From contig JASBTB010000101.1 in NCBI GenBank assembly GCA_030148645.1, positions 1 to 43,241 of the forward strand: DNA of 43,241 bases, read 5' to 3'. Position 1 is the stretch's first letter, and each line of letters starts with the position of its first letter. Shown here in pieces: positions 31,745 to 41,609 of the stretch. The DNA is from Demequina sp. (GTDB taxonomy: Bacteria; Actinomycetota; Actinomycetes; Actinomycetales; Demequinaceae). The position numbers and the translations under genes were made by a program. Below the pieces are notes generated by a model. That model saw only the letters and a list, made by a program, of their open reading frames with translations, had not been told where the DNA came from and did not search any database.

Positions 31745-32338
31745 ATGAGCCCTGCCGACGCGGCTACCGCCGCCGATGCGGCCATCGCTGTCGACGCTCA
31801 GGATCTGACGTGGCAGGCCATTGTGGAACAGCATGCCTCTCGCGTGTACCGCCTGGCCTACCATCTCACCGGCAATCAGCACGATGCGGAAGACCTTACG
31901 CAGGATGTCTTTGTGCGCGTGTTCAACTCGTTGTCGCAGTACAAGCCGGGCACGTTCGAGGGCTGGCTGCACCGTATCACCACCAATCTGTTTCTTGACC
32001 GGATGCGCCGCAAGAACCGCATCCGCTTCGACTTCATGGCCGACGACGATGCCGCGGTGGCGACGTCCGAGAGTTTCGACAGGCAGGAGCGGTCGGGGCA
32101 GCCCGAGGACGCCTTCGACATGTCGCACCTTGGAGCCGACATCATCGAAGCCCTGGGCGATCTTCCTCCCGAGTACCGGGCCGCCGTGGTGCTCTCGGAC
32201 ATCGAGGGACTGTCCTACGAGGAGATCGCGGCCACGCTCGGCATCAAGCTTGGCACGGTCCGATCCCGGTTGTCTCGCGCCCGTGCTCGGTTGCGGGACT
32301 CGCTTGCGCATCACGCTCCCGCGCGGGGCGGGCAGTGA
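31745..32338 (+). CDS. sigE: ECF RNA polymerase sigma factor SigE
   Basis: A 197-residue ECF sigma factor for envelope stress. Region 2 is [34 protein letters not shown]...[20 protein letters not shown]. Region 4 is [44 protein letters not shown], which reads the -35. The sequence and the following anti-sigma, htrA and tatB genes match the SigE group of mycobacteria and relatives. ATG 31745 has AAGGAGG at ideal spacing. A likely self-recognised promoter lies 25 bases upstream. The stop overlaps the GTG of the anti-sigma gene, ensuring coupled translation. Confidence 0.94.
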   Translation: MSPADAATAADAAIAVDAQDLTWQAIVEQHASRVYRLAYHLTGNQHDAEDLTQDVFVRVFNSLSQYKPGTFEGWLHRITTNLFLDRMRRKNRIRFDFMADDDAAVATSESFDRQERSGQPEDAFDMSHLGADIIEALGDLPPEYRAAVVLSDIEGLSYEEIAATLGIKLGTVRSRLSRARARLRDSLAHHAPARGGQ

Positions 32339-33180
32339 AACCCAAGCACCTCGGGGACTCAGTCCACGACCTGTTGGACGGCAGGTTGAGAGGAGACCGT
32401 GCCTACGCGGCGATGGCTCACCTGGGCGAATGTGAAGAGTGCGCGGGACGCTTCCACGAACTCCGTGCGGCGCGGGACGCGCTGAACAGTTCCGAAGCGG
32501 GCATCGACATGCGCTTTGCGGAGCAGTTGCTCGACCGCACCAGAATTGCCGAGATCGCCGCCGCGGAGCGCCCCGAGAACGCCCGCGCGACGCGTCCGGT
32601 GCGGCGCGGGCCCGTGATCGGTTTTGCCGCCCTCATGGTCTTCGCTGTGCTGATCGTTGGCGCGGCCTGGCAGGAGGGCGCACCCGACGACGTGTCACTC
32701 GAGTTCGCTCAGCCCCGCAAGACGACCGGGACGTCGTCCGTTGCCTATTTCGATCCTCAGGGGATGCGCTCCGGAGAGATGCTGCGCTCCTGGATTCACC
32801 CAGACTTCTCACAATCCGACCTGATCCCCATTGAGGGGCGCGTGATACAGCGCGCCAATGGTCAGTTGGCTCTGTTCGCCACCATTCTTTCGGGGCTGGA
32901 CGTCGTGCAGATCGTGCAACAGCACGGTCAACTCACGTCGTCGATGGTGGCGCAGATGCCGCGTGCAAGTGTCGACGGCACCGAGGTTTACGTCGTCGCG
33001 TCGGGTAACTCCTCGACCGTGGTCTGGCAGACCGGCGATGTCGTCGTGGCGCTGTCCTGTGAGTGCTCTTTGAAAACGCTGGAGTCCGCAGCTGCCGAAT
33101 TCCCCACAGCTGAGAACCCCGGCTTCATGGATCGCGTCGCCAATGGTTTTGAGAGTTTCGCCGACGCACTCAGTCGCTAG
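32335..33180 (+). CDS. Zinc-binding anti-sigma factor (RseA-like)
   Basis: A 281-residue membrane anti-sigma factor. The N-terminal cytoplasmic ZAS domain shows His29-x3-Cys33-x2-Cys36 ([12 protein letters not shown]), which holds zinc and sequesters the sigma factor. A single membrane helix ([21 protein letters not shown]) follows near residue 105. The extracytoplasmic part of about 150 residues contains the MucB/RseB-like stretch [35 protein letters not shown] 32335 overlaps the sigE stop. The domain order differs from the short mycobacterial RseA, since the sensor domain is fused on. Release under envelope stress is the expected mechanism; the protease is not identified here. Confidence 0.85.
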   Translation: MKPKHLGDSVHDLLDGRLRGDRAYAAMAHLGECEECAGRFHELRAARDALNSSEAGIDMRFAEQLLDRTRIAEIAAAERPENARATRPVRRGPVIGFAALMVFAVLIVGAAWQEGAPDDVSLEFAQPRKTTGTSSVAYFDPQGMRSGEMLRSWIHPDFSQSDLIPIEGRVIQRANGQLALFATILSGLDVVQIVQQHGQLTSSMVAQMPRASVDGTEVYVVASGNSSTVVWQTGDVVVALSCECSLKTLESAAAEFPTAENPGFMDRVANGFESFADALSR

Positions 33181-33190
33181 AGGAGTATTG

Positions 33191-34606
33191 ATGTCCCAGT
33201 TGTTCGCTTCCCCTGATGAGCCGCGCCCGGAGGACGCCGCACCGCACGGTGCCGTCCGCGCCGATGCGGCAGAGGCTCCTGGCACGGCGTCACCCGACGC
33301 CGACGCCGATGTGCGGTCAGCCGACGCCGAGGTGCTGGCGTCTGCGTCGCACGTCGGTCACGAGGACGGTGACCAGGTCTTTGGGGCTCCGCCCGCGCCC
33401 ACGGAATCGTCCACCAACTACGCGGTTCCCGAGGCCCCGGCGCGACCGGACCGCCCTGCGCCACCGCGTCGGACCGTCGGTGCGGCGATAGCCGTGACGT
33501 CCCTGCTTCTTGGGTTGGGTGGCGGGGTGGGCGGCGCCGCCGCCTGGCAACTATGGGGTCCGGAAGACGCGTCGGCGACGAACCAGGCCGTCGCCCTACC
33601 GGTGTCGGTGTCGGGCGGCTCCGCCCAACCCGCCACGGGCTCCGTCGCGGCGGTGGCCCAGGCGGCGCTGCCGTCCGTCGTGCAGATCGAGGTCACCTCC
33701 GCAACGGGCTCCGGCACCGGGTCCGGCATGATCATTCGCTCGGATGGCTACATTCTGACCAACAACCACGTGATCGACCGGGCGAACGGCGACATCCAAG
33801 TGCTGTTCAGCGACGGTTACGTGGAAAAGGCCACCGTAGTGGGCACGTCCCCCGCGTACGACCTCGCGGTGCTTCAGGTCGCCCGCACCGGCCTCACCCC
33901 GCTGGTACTGGGCAATTCCGATGCGATGGTGGTGGGCGACCCGGTAGTCGCGGTGGGTTCCCCGCTTGGCCTCGAGTCGACGGTGACGACCGGCATCGTC
34001 TCGGCGCAGGACCGTCCCGTGACGACCGGCGGGGGCAGTACCGCGGCGTTCATGGCAGCCATTCAGACTGACGCCGCGATCAACCCCGGCAACTCTGGCG
34101 GGCCCCTGCTCAACATGAGCGGCGAGGTCATCGGCGTCAACTCCGCAGTCGCTGCGCTTCCCGGCGCCACTGCGGCGACGGGCGCTGGTTCGGTGGGGCT
34201 GGGCTTTGCGATCCCCTCGAACCAGGCGCGACGCGTGGCCGAGGAACTCATTGCCACTGGCAAGGCCGCCGTGCCTGCGATCGGCGCTCAACTCGACTCG
34301 TCATACACGGGCCGTGGCGTGCGGGTCGCCGACTCGTCCCAGCCGGGCGTCAGTTACGGAGTGGTTCCCAACTCTCCTGCGGACAAGGCAGGCATCGTCG
34401 ACGGCGACATCATCGTGGCCATCGACGGCAGGCCGGTTGCCGATACCAATACCGCGATCGTCCGTATCCGCACCTACGTTCCCGGCGATGAAGTGACGTT
34501 CACGCTCGAACGTGGCGGCAAGGATGTCGATGTGAAGGTCACACTCGGCAGCCTGGACTCGCTCGACTATGGCGATGGCACCGTGGGCAACAACGGGTCA
34601 CAATAG
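33191..34606 (+). CDS. htrA: HtrA-like membrane serine protease with PDZ domain
   Basis: A 471-residue trypsin-like protease for envelope protein quality control. A disordered acidic cytoplasmic N-terminus of about 95 residues leads to one membrane anchor (GAAIAVTSLLLGLGGGVGGAAAW). The protease domain has the triad His193 (NNHVIDRA), Asp224 (YDLAVLQV) and Ser302 (INPGNSGGPLLNMSG). A C-terminal PDZ domain (GVVPNSPADKAGIVDGDIIVAIDGRPV) follows. ATG 33191 has AGAGGAG five bases upstream; an earlier in-frame ATG would overlap the anti-sigma gene. It is the third gene of the sigE unit and a likely SigE target. Confidence 0.94.
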   Translation: MSQLFASPDEPRPEDAAPHGAVRADAAEAPGTASPDADADVRSADAEVLASASHVGHEDGDQVFGAPPAPTESSTNYAVPEAPARPDRPAPPRRTVGAAIAVTSLLLGLGGGVGGAAAWQLWGPEDASATNQAVALPVSVSGGSAQPATGSVAAVAQAALPSVVQIEVTSATGSGTGSGMIIRSDGYILTNNHVIDRANGDIQVLFSDGYVEKATVVGTSPAYDLAVLQVARTGLTPLVLGNSDAMVVGDPVVAVGSPLGLESTVTTGIVSAQDRPVTTGGGSTAAFMAAIQTDAAINPGNSGGPLLNMSGEVIGVNSAVAALPGATAATGAGSVGLGFAIPSNQARRVAEELIATGKAAVPAIGAQLDSSYTGRGVRVADSSQPGVSYGVVPNSPADKAGIVDGDIIVAIDGRPVADTNTAIVRIRTYVPGDEVTFTLERGGKDVDVKVTLGSLDSLDYGDGTVGNNGSQ

Positions 34607-34611
34607 GGAGC

Positions 34612-35001
34612 ATGTTCGACATCAACGGGTCCGAGTTTGTGGTGATCGCCGTGATTGCGGTGATTCTGGTGGGACCCGAACGTCTCCCCGAGTATGTGCG
34701 CGGGCTCCGCGCGCTCGTGAAGCGGGCGCGCGGGGCGGTGCGCGACGGTCACACGGCCCTGCGCTCGGAGTTCGGCGACGACGTCGATTGGCGTCGCCTC
34801 GACCCGCGCCAGTACGACCCGCGCAAGATTGTGCGCGACGCCCTCTTCGACATCGACAATGACGCCCCGCGGGCCACCGCGGCCACGGCCTCGGTGGGAA
34901 CTGCTGCCGTCGGCTCGCAGTCCGGCAGGGTCTCCGCGTCCGGCGGGCAGGACTCGGTCGAGCCTGGTGCCGGGACGCCGTTCGACGACGAGGCCACGTA
35001 G
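34612..35001 (+). CDS. tatB: Sec-independent protein translocase subunit TatB
   Basis: A 129-residue Tat component. The N-terminus is the short TatA/B membrane helix with the family motif ([32 protein letters not shown]), where the GPERLP hinge and a preceding Glu favour TatB over TatA. An amphipathic helix ([20 protein letters not shown]) follows, then an acidic, low-complexity tail. It begins five bases after the htrA stop with GGGAG upstream and closes the sigE-htrA-tatB arrangement known in Actinobacteria. TatA and TatC are not in the window. Confidence 0.9.
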   Translation: MFDINGSEFVVIAVIAVILVGPERLPEYVRGLRALVKRARGAVRDGHTALRSEFGDDVDWRRLDPRQYDPRKIVRDALFDIDNDAPRATAATASVGTAAVGSQSGRVSASGGQDSVEPGAGTPFDDEAT

Positions 35002-35051
35002 GCTCCCCGCACCGCGTCGGCGGCGCGCTCAGAGTTTGGAACAATGTCCCC

Positions 35052-36062
35052 ATGACTCAGCGCGTGTTCTCGGCGATGCAACCCACCTCCGACTCCCTGC
35101 AACTCGGCAACTACCTGGGTGCGTTGGTGCAGTGGGTGGCCCTCCAGGACGGCCGGGAGGCCATCTATTCCGTGGTGGACCTGCACGCGCTCACCGTGGC
35201 TCCTGACCCCGCAACGCTCACTCGGCGCACGCGCGCCACTGCCGCGCAGTTCCTGGCGGCGGGGGTCGACCCCCAGCGCTCCACCCTTTTTGTGCAGTCG
35301 CACGTGCCGCAGCACGCCGAGCTGACCTGGATACTGTCGACCTTCACGGGCATGGGCGAGGCGGGCCGCATGACCCAGTTCAAGGACAAGTCCGCAAAGG
35401 CCGGGCAGTCGGGCACCAATGTTGGCCTGTTCACCTATCCGGTGCTCATGGCCGCCGATATCTTGTTGTACGACACCGATGTGGTGCCCGTGGGCGAGGA
35501 CCAACGTCAACACCTCGAACTGTCGCGGGACCTCGCGCAGCGGCTCAACTCCCGCCTCGGCGAGGGCACCGTGACCGTGCCCGAGCCGCACATCGTCAAG
35601 GAGGTCGCCAAGATCTACGACCTCCAGGATCCCACCGCGAAGATGTCGAAGTCGTCGTCGAGTCCCCACGGGGTGATCGACATCCTGGACGAACCCCAGG
35701 AGATTGCAAAGCGCATCAGGTCGGCCGTCACGGACACGGAGACGGTCATTCGATTCGACCGTGGTAGCAAGCCCGGCGTGTCCAACCTGTTGACGATCTA
35801 TTCGGCCTTCACCGGCAGGCCGGTGGACGACATCGTCGCCGACTACGAAGGCAAGATGTACGGGCACCTCAAGGGGGACCTGGCGGACGTGGTCGTCGGC
35901 GCGCTGGCACCCGTGCGGGAGGCCACGATGGAATGGATCGAGTCCCCCGAGAAGTTGGACTCGGTGTTGGCCCAGGGAGCCGCGAAGGCCTCCGTGATCG
36001 CCCAGGCCACCCTAGAGCGCATCGGTGGGCGCATGGGCCTGTTGCCGCTCGCGCATCGCTAA
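35052..36062 (+). CDS. trpS: Tryptophanyl-tRNA synthetase
   Basis: A 336-residue class I aminoacyl-tRNA synthetase that charges tRNA-Trp. The HIGH-like motif is in [20 protein letters not shown]. The KMSKS loop is [14 protein letters not shown], and the tryptophan-pocket region [19 protein letters not shown] is intact. Length is normal for the bacterial enzyme. The ATG has no strong ribosome site and the 50-base gap upstream shows no clear -10 at leaderless distance, so its promoter is undefined. The YihY-family gene follows 18 bases later, probably in the same unit. Confidence 0.95.
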   Translation: MTQRVFSAMQPTSDSLQLGNYLGALVQWVALQDGREAIYSVVDLHALTVAPDPATLTRRTRATAAQFLAAGVDPQRSTLFVQSHVPQHAELTWILSTFTGMGEAGRMTQFKDKSAKAGQSGTNVGLFTYPVLMAADILLYDTDVVPVGEDQRQHLELSRDLAQRLNSRLGEGTVTVPEPHIVKEVAKIYDLQDPTAKMSKSSSSPHGVIDILDEPQEIAKRIRSAVTDTETVIRFDRGSKPGVSNLLTIYSAFTGRPVDDIVADYEGKMYGHLKGDLADVVVGALAPVREATMEWIESPEKLDSVLAQGAAKASVIAQATLERIGGRMGLLPLAHR

Positions 36063-36080
36063 CGTACACCAGGAGGGCCC

Positions 36081-37076
36081 ATGGCGGACACCGCATCCCC
36101 GATGGCGCGAGCCAGAATCCTTGCCTCGCGGGGCAAGCACCTCAAGGCCCGCTTCGACGAGACGCACGCCGGTCGCATGATCGCTCGCTACGGCGAGGAG
36201 AACGGCAACGTGCTCGCTGGTGGCATCGCCTACTACTCGCTCGTCTCGATCGCGGCGGGGCTCGTCATCGGCGCGACGGTCGTCTCGTTTCTCGCTCAGT
36301 ACATCCCCGGTGTGCGCTCCGCGTTCTTCTCGGTGCTCGAGAACGCCGTACCGGGGGTGGTGGGATCCGGCGGCGATGCCCTCGTGTCCGAGAGCACCCC
36401 ACTGGCGACCACCGCGACGGGGGTGGTGGGAGCATTCGCCCTGCTCCTGGGTGCCAACCGCGCCGCGCGCTTCATCGGCGGCCTGCGCACGAGCGTCGTG
36501 ACGATGCTCGGGCGAGACGCGGGAAACCCGCTGCACGGCAAGCTGCGCGACTTCATGGCGCTCCTGGCGATCGCCCTGATTGTCTTCGCGGGCCTCGTGG
36601 TGCAGGTGGTGGCATCGCGCGCGGCCGACTGGCTCGTCAGCCTCATTCCGGATGCCACGGTCAGCGCATGGCTGTTGCGCATTCCCGCCCTGCTCGTGGG
36701 GCTCGTGATCGACATGCTGTTCGTGGCGATGGCGATCGTGGTGTTGGGTCGCTCCCGCGCTGCCTGGCGTCGGCTGTGGCCGGTACTGCTGGTGACGGCT
36801 GGCGTGATCGGTGTGCTCCGGGTGGCCAGTTCCGCGCTGGTGGGCTCCACGGCTGACAACGCGGTGTTGGCCTCGTTCGCGGCGGTGGTGACGTTGTTGA
36901 TCTTCGTGGACTTCACGACCCGCGCCATCCTCATGGCGGCCGCATGGCTGGGTGCGCATCGCAAGACGTCCCTTGAGGACGCCAGTGTCCCCGAGCCCAC
37001 GGTGACAACGCGCGTCGGCACCCAAGGTCGCAGGGTCAAGGTCACCACGCGGCGCGCCACGGTGCTCAGGCACTGA
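36081..37076 (+). CDS. YihY/BrkB-family integral membrane protein
   Basis: A 331-residue membrane protein with about six helices. The family signature lies near the N-terminus (ENGNVLAGGIAYYSLVSIAAGLVIGATVVSFLAQYIPG). Later helices include LLAIALIVFAGLVVQVV, LLRIPALLVGLVIDMLFVAMAIVVL and LLVTAGVIGVLRVASSALVG. The C-terminus is basic and cytoplasmic. The family was once called RNase BN in error; its real function (perhaps lipid or small-molecule transport) is not settled. CAGGAGG lies just before the ATG. It follows trpS by 18 bases and ends 13 bases before the convergent sdhB. Confidence 0.85.
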   Translation: MADTASPMARARILASRGKHLKARFDETHAGRMIARYGEENGNVLAGGIAYYSLVSIAAGLVIGATVVSFLAQYIPGVRSAFFSVLENAVPGVVGSGGDALVSESTPLATTATGVVGAFALLLGANRAARFIGGLRTSVVTMLGRDAGNPLHGKLRDFMALLAIALIVFAGLVVQVVASRAADWLVSLIPDATVSAWLLRIPALLVGLVIDMLFVAMAIVVLGRSRAAWRRLWPVLLVTAGVIGVLRVASSALVGSTADNAVLASFAAVVTLLIFVDFTTRAILMAAAWLGAHRKTSLEDASVPEPTVTTRVGTQGRRVKVTTRRATVLRH

Positions 37077-37089
37077 ACGTGCCCGGCGA

Positions 37090-37857
37090 CTAGATCTCGC
37101 CGGTGTTGAGGGCGTGCTTGATCTCGGAGATTGCCTTGGTGACCTCGATGCCACGGGGGCATGCCTCGGTGCAGTTGAAGGCGGTGCGACACTTCCAGAC
37201 GCCGGCTGTGTCGTTGAGGATCTCCAGGCGGTCCCACTGACCCTCGTCGCGGCTGTCGAAGATGAAGCGGTGTGCGCCCACGATGGCTTGCGGCCCAAAG
37301 TACTGCCCGTCGGTCCAGAACACGGGGCATGCGGTGGTGCAGGCGGCGCACAGGATGCACTTGGTGGTGTCGTCGAAGCGTTCGCGTTGCGCGGGGGTTT
37401 GCAGCCGCTCCCGTTCGGGTGCGGGTCCGGCGGGCATGAGGAACGGCATGATCTTGCGGTAGGAGGCGAAGAACGGCTCCATGTCCACGATCAGGTCCTT
37501 CTCCACGGGCAGGCCCACGATCGGCTCCACGAGGATGGGTTTGGCCGGGTTGAGGTCCTTGAGCAAAGTCTTGCAGGCCAACCGGTTGCGGGCATTGATG
37601 CGCATGGCGTCCGAGCCGCACACACCGTGGGCGCAGGATCGCCTGAACGCGAGCGTGCCGTCTTGCTCCCATTTGATCTTGTGGAGGGCATCGAGCACGC
37701 GATCGGTGGCGTGTGCCTCAAGGTGGAACTCTTCCCAGTAGTCCTCGCCTGGAGCGTGATCCCCCGTTCCCTCGGGGTTCATGCGCTTGATGCGAAGCGT
37801 CACCTGCATGACAGCCACGCCGCCCAACTCGGTGGGCACCTCCTCCACAGCGGTCAT
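37090..37857 (-). CDS. sdhB: Succinate dehydrogenase iron-sulfur subunit
   Basis: A 255-residue electron-transfer subunit of succinate dehydrogenase. Ligands for the 2Fe-2S cluster are in SCAHGVCGSDAMRINARNRLAC, for the 4Fe-4S cluster in CILCAACTTACPVFW, and for the 3Fe-4S cluster in CRTAFNCTEACPRGIEV. It carries electrons from the FAD of SdhA to quinone at the SdhC/SdhD membrane part. The start lies one base after the sdhA stop, with GGAAG inside the end of sdhA as ribosome site. It is the last gene of the sdhCDAB operon. Confidence 0.95.
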   Translation of the reverse strand: MTAVEEVPTELGGVAVMQVTLRIKRMNPEGTGDHAPGEDYWEEFHLEAHATDRVLDALHKIKWEQDGTLAFRRSCAHGVCGSDAMRINARNRLACKTLLKDLNPAKPILVEPIVGLPVEKDLIVDMEPFFASYRKIMPFLMPAGPAPERERLQTPAQRERFDDTTKCILCAACTTACPVFWTDGQYFGPQAIVGAHRFIFDSRDEGQWDRLEILNDTAGVWKCRTAFNCTEACPRGIEVTKAISEIKHALNTGEI

Positions 37858-37858
37858 G

Positions 37859-39628
37859 TCAGTACTTCCGTTCCATGGGCTGGTACTTGGTGATGACGAC
37901 GGGCTTGTAGTCGAGACGTATTCCGCCGGGTGAACCGTACGCCATGGTGTGCTTCATGAACTTCTCGTCGTCGCGAGTGGGGAAGTCCTCGCGGTAGTGG
38001 CCACCCCGGCTTTCCTGGCGAGCGAGGGCGCCCGCCACGACCACCTCGGCCAACTCGATGAGGAAACTCAATTCGACTGCTTCGAGGAGGTCGGTGTTGT
38101 ACTTCTGCCCACGGTCGTGGATCGCGATGTTCTCGTAGCGCGCCTTGACGTCCGCGATCACCCCCGCGGCCGCCGTCAGGGAGTCCGACGTGCGGAAAAC
38201 CTGGACATTGCGGTCCATCGTCTCTTGCACTTCGCGACGCAGTCCCGCGACTGTCTCGGTACCGCCACCCGATACGGACGAACGCAGCTTTTCGACCAGT
38301 CCCGCCACTCCTGCATCTGCCGCTGGTGGCAGGGCGGGAGCCGATGCGGTGGCCGCTGCGTACTCGGCGGCCGCGATTCCTGCGCGTCGGCCGAACACGT
38401 TGATGTCTAGCAGCGAGTTGGTGCCCAGCCGGTTCGCCCCGTGGACAGAGACGCAGGCACACTCGCCTGCCGCGTAGAGTCCGGCCACCACATCGGTGTT
38501 GTTGCGCAGCACCTGTGCGGTGACGGTTGTTGGGATCCCGCCCATCGCGAAGTGCGCCGTGGGGAACACCGGAATGGGCTCGGTGTACGGCTCGACGCCC
38601 AGGTAGGTGCGCGCGAACTCGGTGATGTCCGGCAACTTGGCATCGATGTGGGCTGGCTCGAGGTGGGTCAGGTCCAGCAGCACGTAGTCCTTGTGGGGTC
38701 CGCAGCCGCGTCCCTCGCGCACCTCGTTGGAGATGGCGCGCGCCACCATGTCGCGGGGTGCCAGGTCCTTGATGGTGGGCGCGTAGCGCTCCATGAACCG
38801 TTCGCCGGTCGAGTTGCGCAGGATGCCGCCCTCACCGCGCGCGGCCTCCGACAGCAGGATTCCTAGGCCAGCCAGGCCGGTCGGGTGGAACTGGAAGAAC
38901 TCCATGTCTTCGAGGGGCAGGCCCGCGCGCAGCACCATCCCCATGCCGTCGCCGGTGAGGGTGTGGGCGTTGGAGGTGGTCTTGAAGATCTTGCCCGCAC
39001 CCCCGGTGGCGAAGATCACGGACTTCGCCCGGAACGTGTGGACCTCACCCGTGGCGAGTTCGTAGGCGACGACGCCGGCTACCGCCACCTCGGCGCCAGG
39101 CTTGGCGTCCTGTGGGTCCTCGCTCAGCAGCAACTCCAGCACGTAGAACTCGTTGAAGAACTCCACGTCCTGTTTGACGCACTGCTGGTAGAGGGTCTGG
39201 AGGATCATGTGCCCGGTGCGGTCTGCGGAATAGCATGCGCGGCGCACGGCGGCCTCGCCGTGGTTGCGGGTGTGGCCGCCGAAGCGGCGCTGATCGATGT
39301 GGCCGTCTTCGGTGCGGTTGAACGGCAGGCCCATCTTCTCCAGATCGAGCACCGCATCGACGGCCTCGGCACACAGAATCTGTGCGGCGTCTTGATCGAC
39401 CAGGTAGTCGCCGCCCTTGACAGTGTCGAAGACGTGCCACTCGACGTTGTCGTCCTCGACGTTCGACAGTGCGGCGGCCATGCCCCCTTGCGCCGCTCCG
39501 GTGTGGGAGCGTGTTGGATACAACTTGGTGAGGACGGCGGTGCGCGCCCGCTGTGAACTCTCAAGGGCCGCGCGCATGCCAGCGCCGCCGGCGCCCACGA
39601 TGACGACGTCGTAGTCGTGAGTGGTCAT
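37859..39628 (-). CDS. sdhA: Succinate dehydrogenase flavoprotein subunit
   Basis: A 589-residue catalytic subunit with covalently bound FAD, oxidising succinate to fumarate. Dinucleotide binding is seen at [18 protein letters not shown]. The FAD-linking histidine is in [15 protein letters not shown]. Substrate-site residues lie in [18 protein letters not shown] and in [13 protein letters not shown]. The C-terminal basic helical domain ends [17 protein letters not shown]. The ATG overlaps the sdhD stop (ATGA at 39625-39628), and sdhB follows one base after its own stop. The order C-D-A-B is the usual one. Confidence 0.96.
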   Translation of the reverse strand: MTTHDYDVVIVGAGGAGMRAALESSQRARTAVLTKLYPTRSHTGAAQGGMAAALSNVEDDNVEWHVFDTVKGGDYLVDQDAAQILCAEAVDAVLDLEKMGLPFNRTEDGHIDQRRFGGHTRNHGEAAVRRACYSADRTGHMILQTLYQQCVKQDVEFFNEFYVLELLLSEDPQDAKPGAEVAVAGVVAYELATGEVHTFRAKSVIFATGGAGKIFKTTSNAHTLTGDGMGMVLRAGLPLEDMEFFQFHPTGLAGLGILLSEAARGEGGILRNSTGERFMERYAPTIKDLAPRDMVARAISNEVREGRGCGPHKDYVLLDLTHLEPAHIDAKLPDITEFARTYLGVEPYTEPIPVFPTAHFAMGGIPTTVTAQVLRNNTDVVAGLYAAGECACVSVHGANRLGTNSLLDINVFGRRAGIAAAEYAAATASAPALPPAADAGVAGLVEKLRSSVSGGGTETVAGLRREVQETMDRNVQVFRTSDSLTAAAGVIADVKARYENIAIHDRGQKYNTDLLEAVELSFLIELAEVVVAGALARQESRGGHYREDFPTRDDEKFMKHTMAYGSPGGIRLDYKPVVITKYQPMERKY

Positions 39629-40074
39629 TTACCTACCTCAGCACAGAAGCTCGGGAGCAGACTGGCGTCTGCGCCTTGGGGACAGGGGTCAAATGTGAAG
39701 ATCACCAGTGTGCCGAGCACCACGATGACCGCGGTGGCCGCCCCCAACAGTGCGTTGAGGAAGCGACGGGTCCGCTGGGAACGGGCGTAGTCGCCGACAA
39801 GATAACTCATGCCGTTCATGCCGTGAAGCATCGCGAGCACCAGCAGCGCGAAGGCCCACCATTTCCACAACGGGGCAGCCCATTTGCCGGCCACAAAGGC
39901 GAAGTCGATCTGGTTGACGCCGTCACCCAGCACCAGGTTGTAGAACAAGTGGGCGAACAGCAGGACGACCAGCACCACGCCAGAGATGCGCTGGAACTTC
40001 CACCACCACCGGTGGGCGGGCGTGAGCCGCTTGCGGGTGGACGGTAGCGGGTGGCTCAACTCGGGCGCGGCCAT
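39625..40074 (-). CDS. sdhD: Succinate dehydrogenase membrane anchor subunit
   Basis: A 149-residue anchor with three transmembrane helices: [45 protein letters not shown] and [19 protein letters not shown]. The histidines in FAHLF and MLHGMNG are likely heme or quinone ligands, as in related anchors. The N-terminus is cytoplasmic and basic. ATG 40074 shares one base with the sdhC stop (TGATG), indicating stop-start reinitiation, and the sdhD stop overlaps sdhA. The subunit has low sequence conservation, so identity rests on topology and operon position. Confidence 0.88.
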   Translation of the reverse strand: MAAPELSHPLPSTRKRLTPAHRWWWKFQRISGVVLVVLLFAHLFYNLVLGDGVNQIDFAFVAGKWAAPLWKWWAFALLVLAMLHGMNGMSYLVGDYARSQRTRRFLNALLGAATAVIVVLGTLVIFTFDPCPQGADASLLPSFCAEVGK

Positions 40075-40448
40075 CACTCGCCTCCGAACACGTTCGTCAG
40101 TTGTCGGGGAAGGAACCCGGCCATGAGCACCACGAAGATGCCCCACACCACCCACACCAGCAACTTCTGGTGGCGTAGCGCCCACGTCCAGCGGTCCACG
40201 GCGATGATGCGCAGACCGTTGAAGGCATGCAGGATGATCGCGGCAACCAAGCCCGCTTCCAGCAGGCCGTACAGAGGAGTCTTGTAACTGTCGATGACCT
40301 GGTTGTAGGCCTCGGGCGACAGGCGCACCAAGGACGTGTCCAACACGTGCACCAGCAGGAAGAAGAAGATGGCCACGCCAGTGGCACGGTGAACGATCCA
40401 CATCCACATGCCCTCGTGGCCGCGGTAGAGCGTCGGCGTCGACGGCAC
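40074..40448 (-). CDS. sdhC: Succinate dehydrogenase cytochrome b556 subunit
   Basis: A 124-residue membrane subunit with three helices. It opens with MPSTPTLYRGHEGMWMWIVHRATGVAIFFFLLVHVLDTSL, the SdhC signature, where the His of HRATG and the His of LVHVLD are the usual quinone- and heme-side ligands. Helices two and three follow (PLYGLLEAGLVAAIILHAFNGLRII and LLVWVVWGIFVVLMAGFLP). GTG 40448 is chosen because AAGGAG lies six bases before it; the open frame upstream runs into the divergent manC region. It heads the sdhCDAB operon. Confidence 0.9.
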   Translation of the reverse strand: MPSTPTLYRGHEGMWMWIVHRATGVAIFFFLLVHVLDTSLVRLSPEAYNQVIDSYKTPLYGLLEAGLVAAIILHAFNGLRIIAVDRWTWALRHQKLLVWVVWGIFVVLMAGFLPRQLTNVFGGE

Positions 40449-40472
40449 GGCATTCTCCTTAGGTGGGACTTC

Positions 40473-40498
40473 GAGGCGTATGCCTCCCATCCTAGACT
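40473..40498. promoter_or_regulatory. Divergent promoter between sdhC and the guanylyltransferase gene
   Basis: On the plus strand TAGACT (40493-40498) lies six bases before ATG 40505, a leaderless start. On the minus strand TAGGAT (40494-40489) is a candidate -10 for sdhC, overlapping the first by two bases. An inverted repeat GAGGC-GTAT-GCCTC (40473-40486) sits in the sdhC leader or start region and may be an operator or hairpin. Confidence 0.45.
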
Positions 40499-40504
40499 TC
40501 CCCC

Positions 40505-41602
40505 ATGAGTGCACCATCTCCCGACGCGGCCGCGATCCCCGACTTCGCCGCGGTGATCCCCGCGGGGGGCGTCGGCTCCCGGCTGTGGCCGCTGTCGCGG
40601 CCCGACCGCCCCAAGTTCCTTCTGGACGTGTTGGGCGAGGGGCGGACGCTGCTTCAGGCGACACTCGATCGGGTGCAGCCGCTCGCCGACATCACGATGG
40701 TGGTCACGGGCGCGCGTCACGTCGCGGCGGTCGCGGAACAATTGCCGACGCTCACCGAAGCCGACGTCGTGGCGGAGCCGAGCCCGCGCGACTCGATGGC
40801 CGCGATCGCGCTCGCGGCGGCGATCCTCGAGCGCCGGCATGGCCCGATCGTCATCGGGTCCTTCGCCGCCGATCAGGTGATCCGCAAGCCGTCGGCGTTC
40901 GACGCGGCGGTGCGCGAGGCCGTCGAGGTGGCGCGCGCGGGCAAGGTGGTGACCATCGGTGTGGAACCCACAGGACCCTCGGAGGCGTTCGGCTATATCG
41001 AGGCGGGGGGTCTCATCGGGACCACGGCCCGCGATGTCGCGACCTTCACGGAGAAGCCGGATGCGGCCACCGCGGCCACCTTCCTCGCGACCGGTCGGTA
41101 CCTATGGAACGCGGGGATGTTCGTGGTGCGCACCGACGTGCTGTTGGCACACCTGGGCCGTCTGCAGCCGGGCATTCTCGCGGGAGTGCGCGAGTTGGGC
41201 GCCGCCTGGGATGGCCCGGGGCGCGACGACGCCCTAGCGCGGTGGTGGCCCACGCTCACCAGGATCGCGATCGACCACGCCATCGCCGAGCCCGTCGCGG
41301 CGCACGGCGGCGTCGCGGTGATACCCGCGGACCTCGACTGGAACGACGTGGGCGACTTCGACTCGTTGGCCGGCCTGTTTTCCCCTCGCCCCGATGGCGT
41401 CATCGAGGTGAACCGAGGCGACGTCACTGCGGTGGAGGATGCGCCGGGTGCGGTGGTCATCGGGGGCGACCGTCCCGTCGTTGTCATCGGAATCCCCCAC
41501 GCCGTGGTGGTGGACTCGGGCGACGCCTTGCTGGTAACCACCCGAATCGCGGCTCAGCAGGTCAAGAACGCCGCCAAACTGGTGGGACAACAGCGGTTGT
41601 AA
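40505..41602 (+). CDS. manC: Mannose-1-phosphate guanylyltransferase
   Basis: A 365-residue nucleotidyltransferase that makes GDP-mannose from GTP and mannose 1-phosphate, for glycolipid and glycoprotein mannosylation. The nucleotide-binding motif is VIPAGGVGSRLWPLSRPDRPKFLLD. The sugar-phosphate side is seen in EPSPRDSMAAIALAAAIL, FGYIEAGG, FTEKPDAATAATFLATGRYLWNAGMFV and DLDWNDVGDFDSL. Length fits the single-domain type without the isomerase domain, and the gene name manC is used in that loose sense. It diverges from sdhC with 56 bases between starts; the ATG lies six bases after a -10. Confidence 0.9.
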   Translation: MSAPSPDAAAIPDFAAVIPAGGVGSRLWPLSRPDRPKFLLDVLGEGRTLLQATLDRVQPLADITMVVTGARHVAAVAEQLPTLTEADVVAEPSPRDSMAAIALAAAILERRHGPIVIGSFAADQVIRKPSAFDAAVREAVEVARAGKVVTIGVEPTGPSEAFGYIEAGGLIGTTARDVATFTEKPDAATAATFLATGRYLWNAGMFVVRTDVLLAHLGRLQPGILAGVRELGAAWDGPGRDDALARWWPTLTRIAIDHAIAEPVAAHGGVAVIPADLDWNDVGDFDSLAGLFSPRPDGVIEVNRGDVTAVEDAPGAVVIGGDRPVVVIGIPHAVVVDSGDALLVTTRIAAQQVKNAAKLVGQQRL

Positions 41603-41609
41603 CCGTTTC

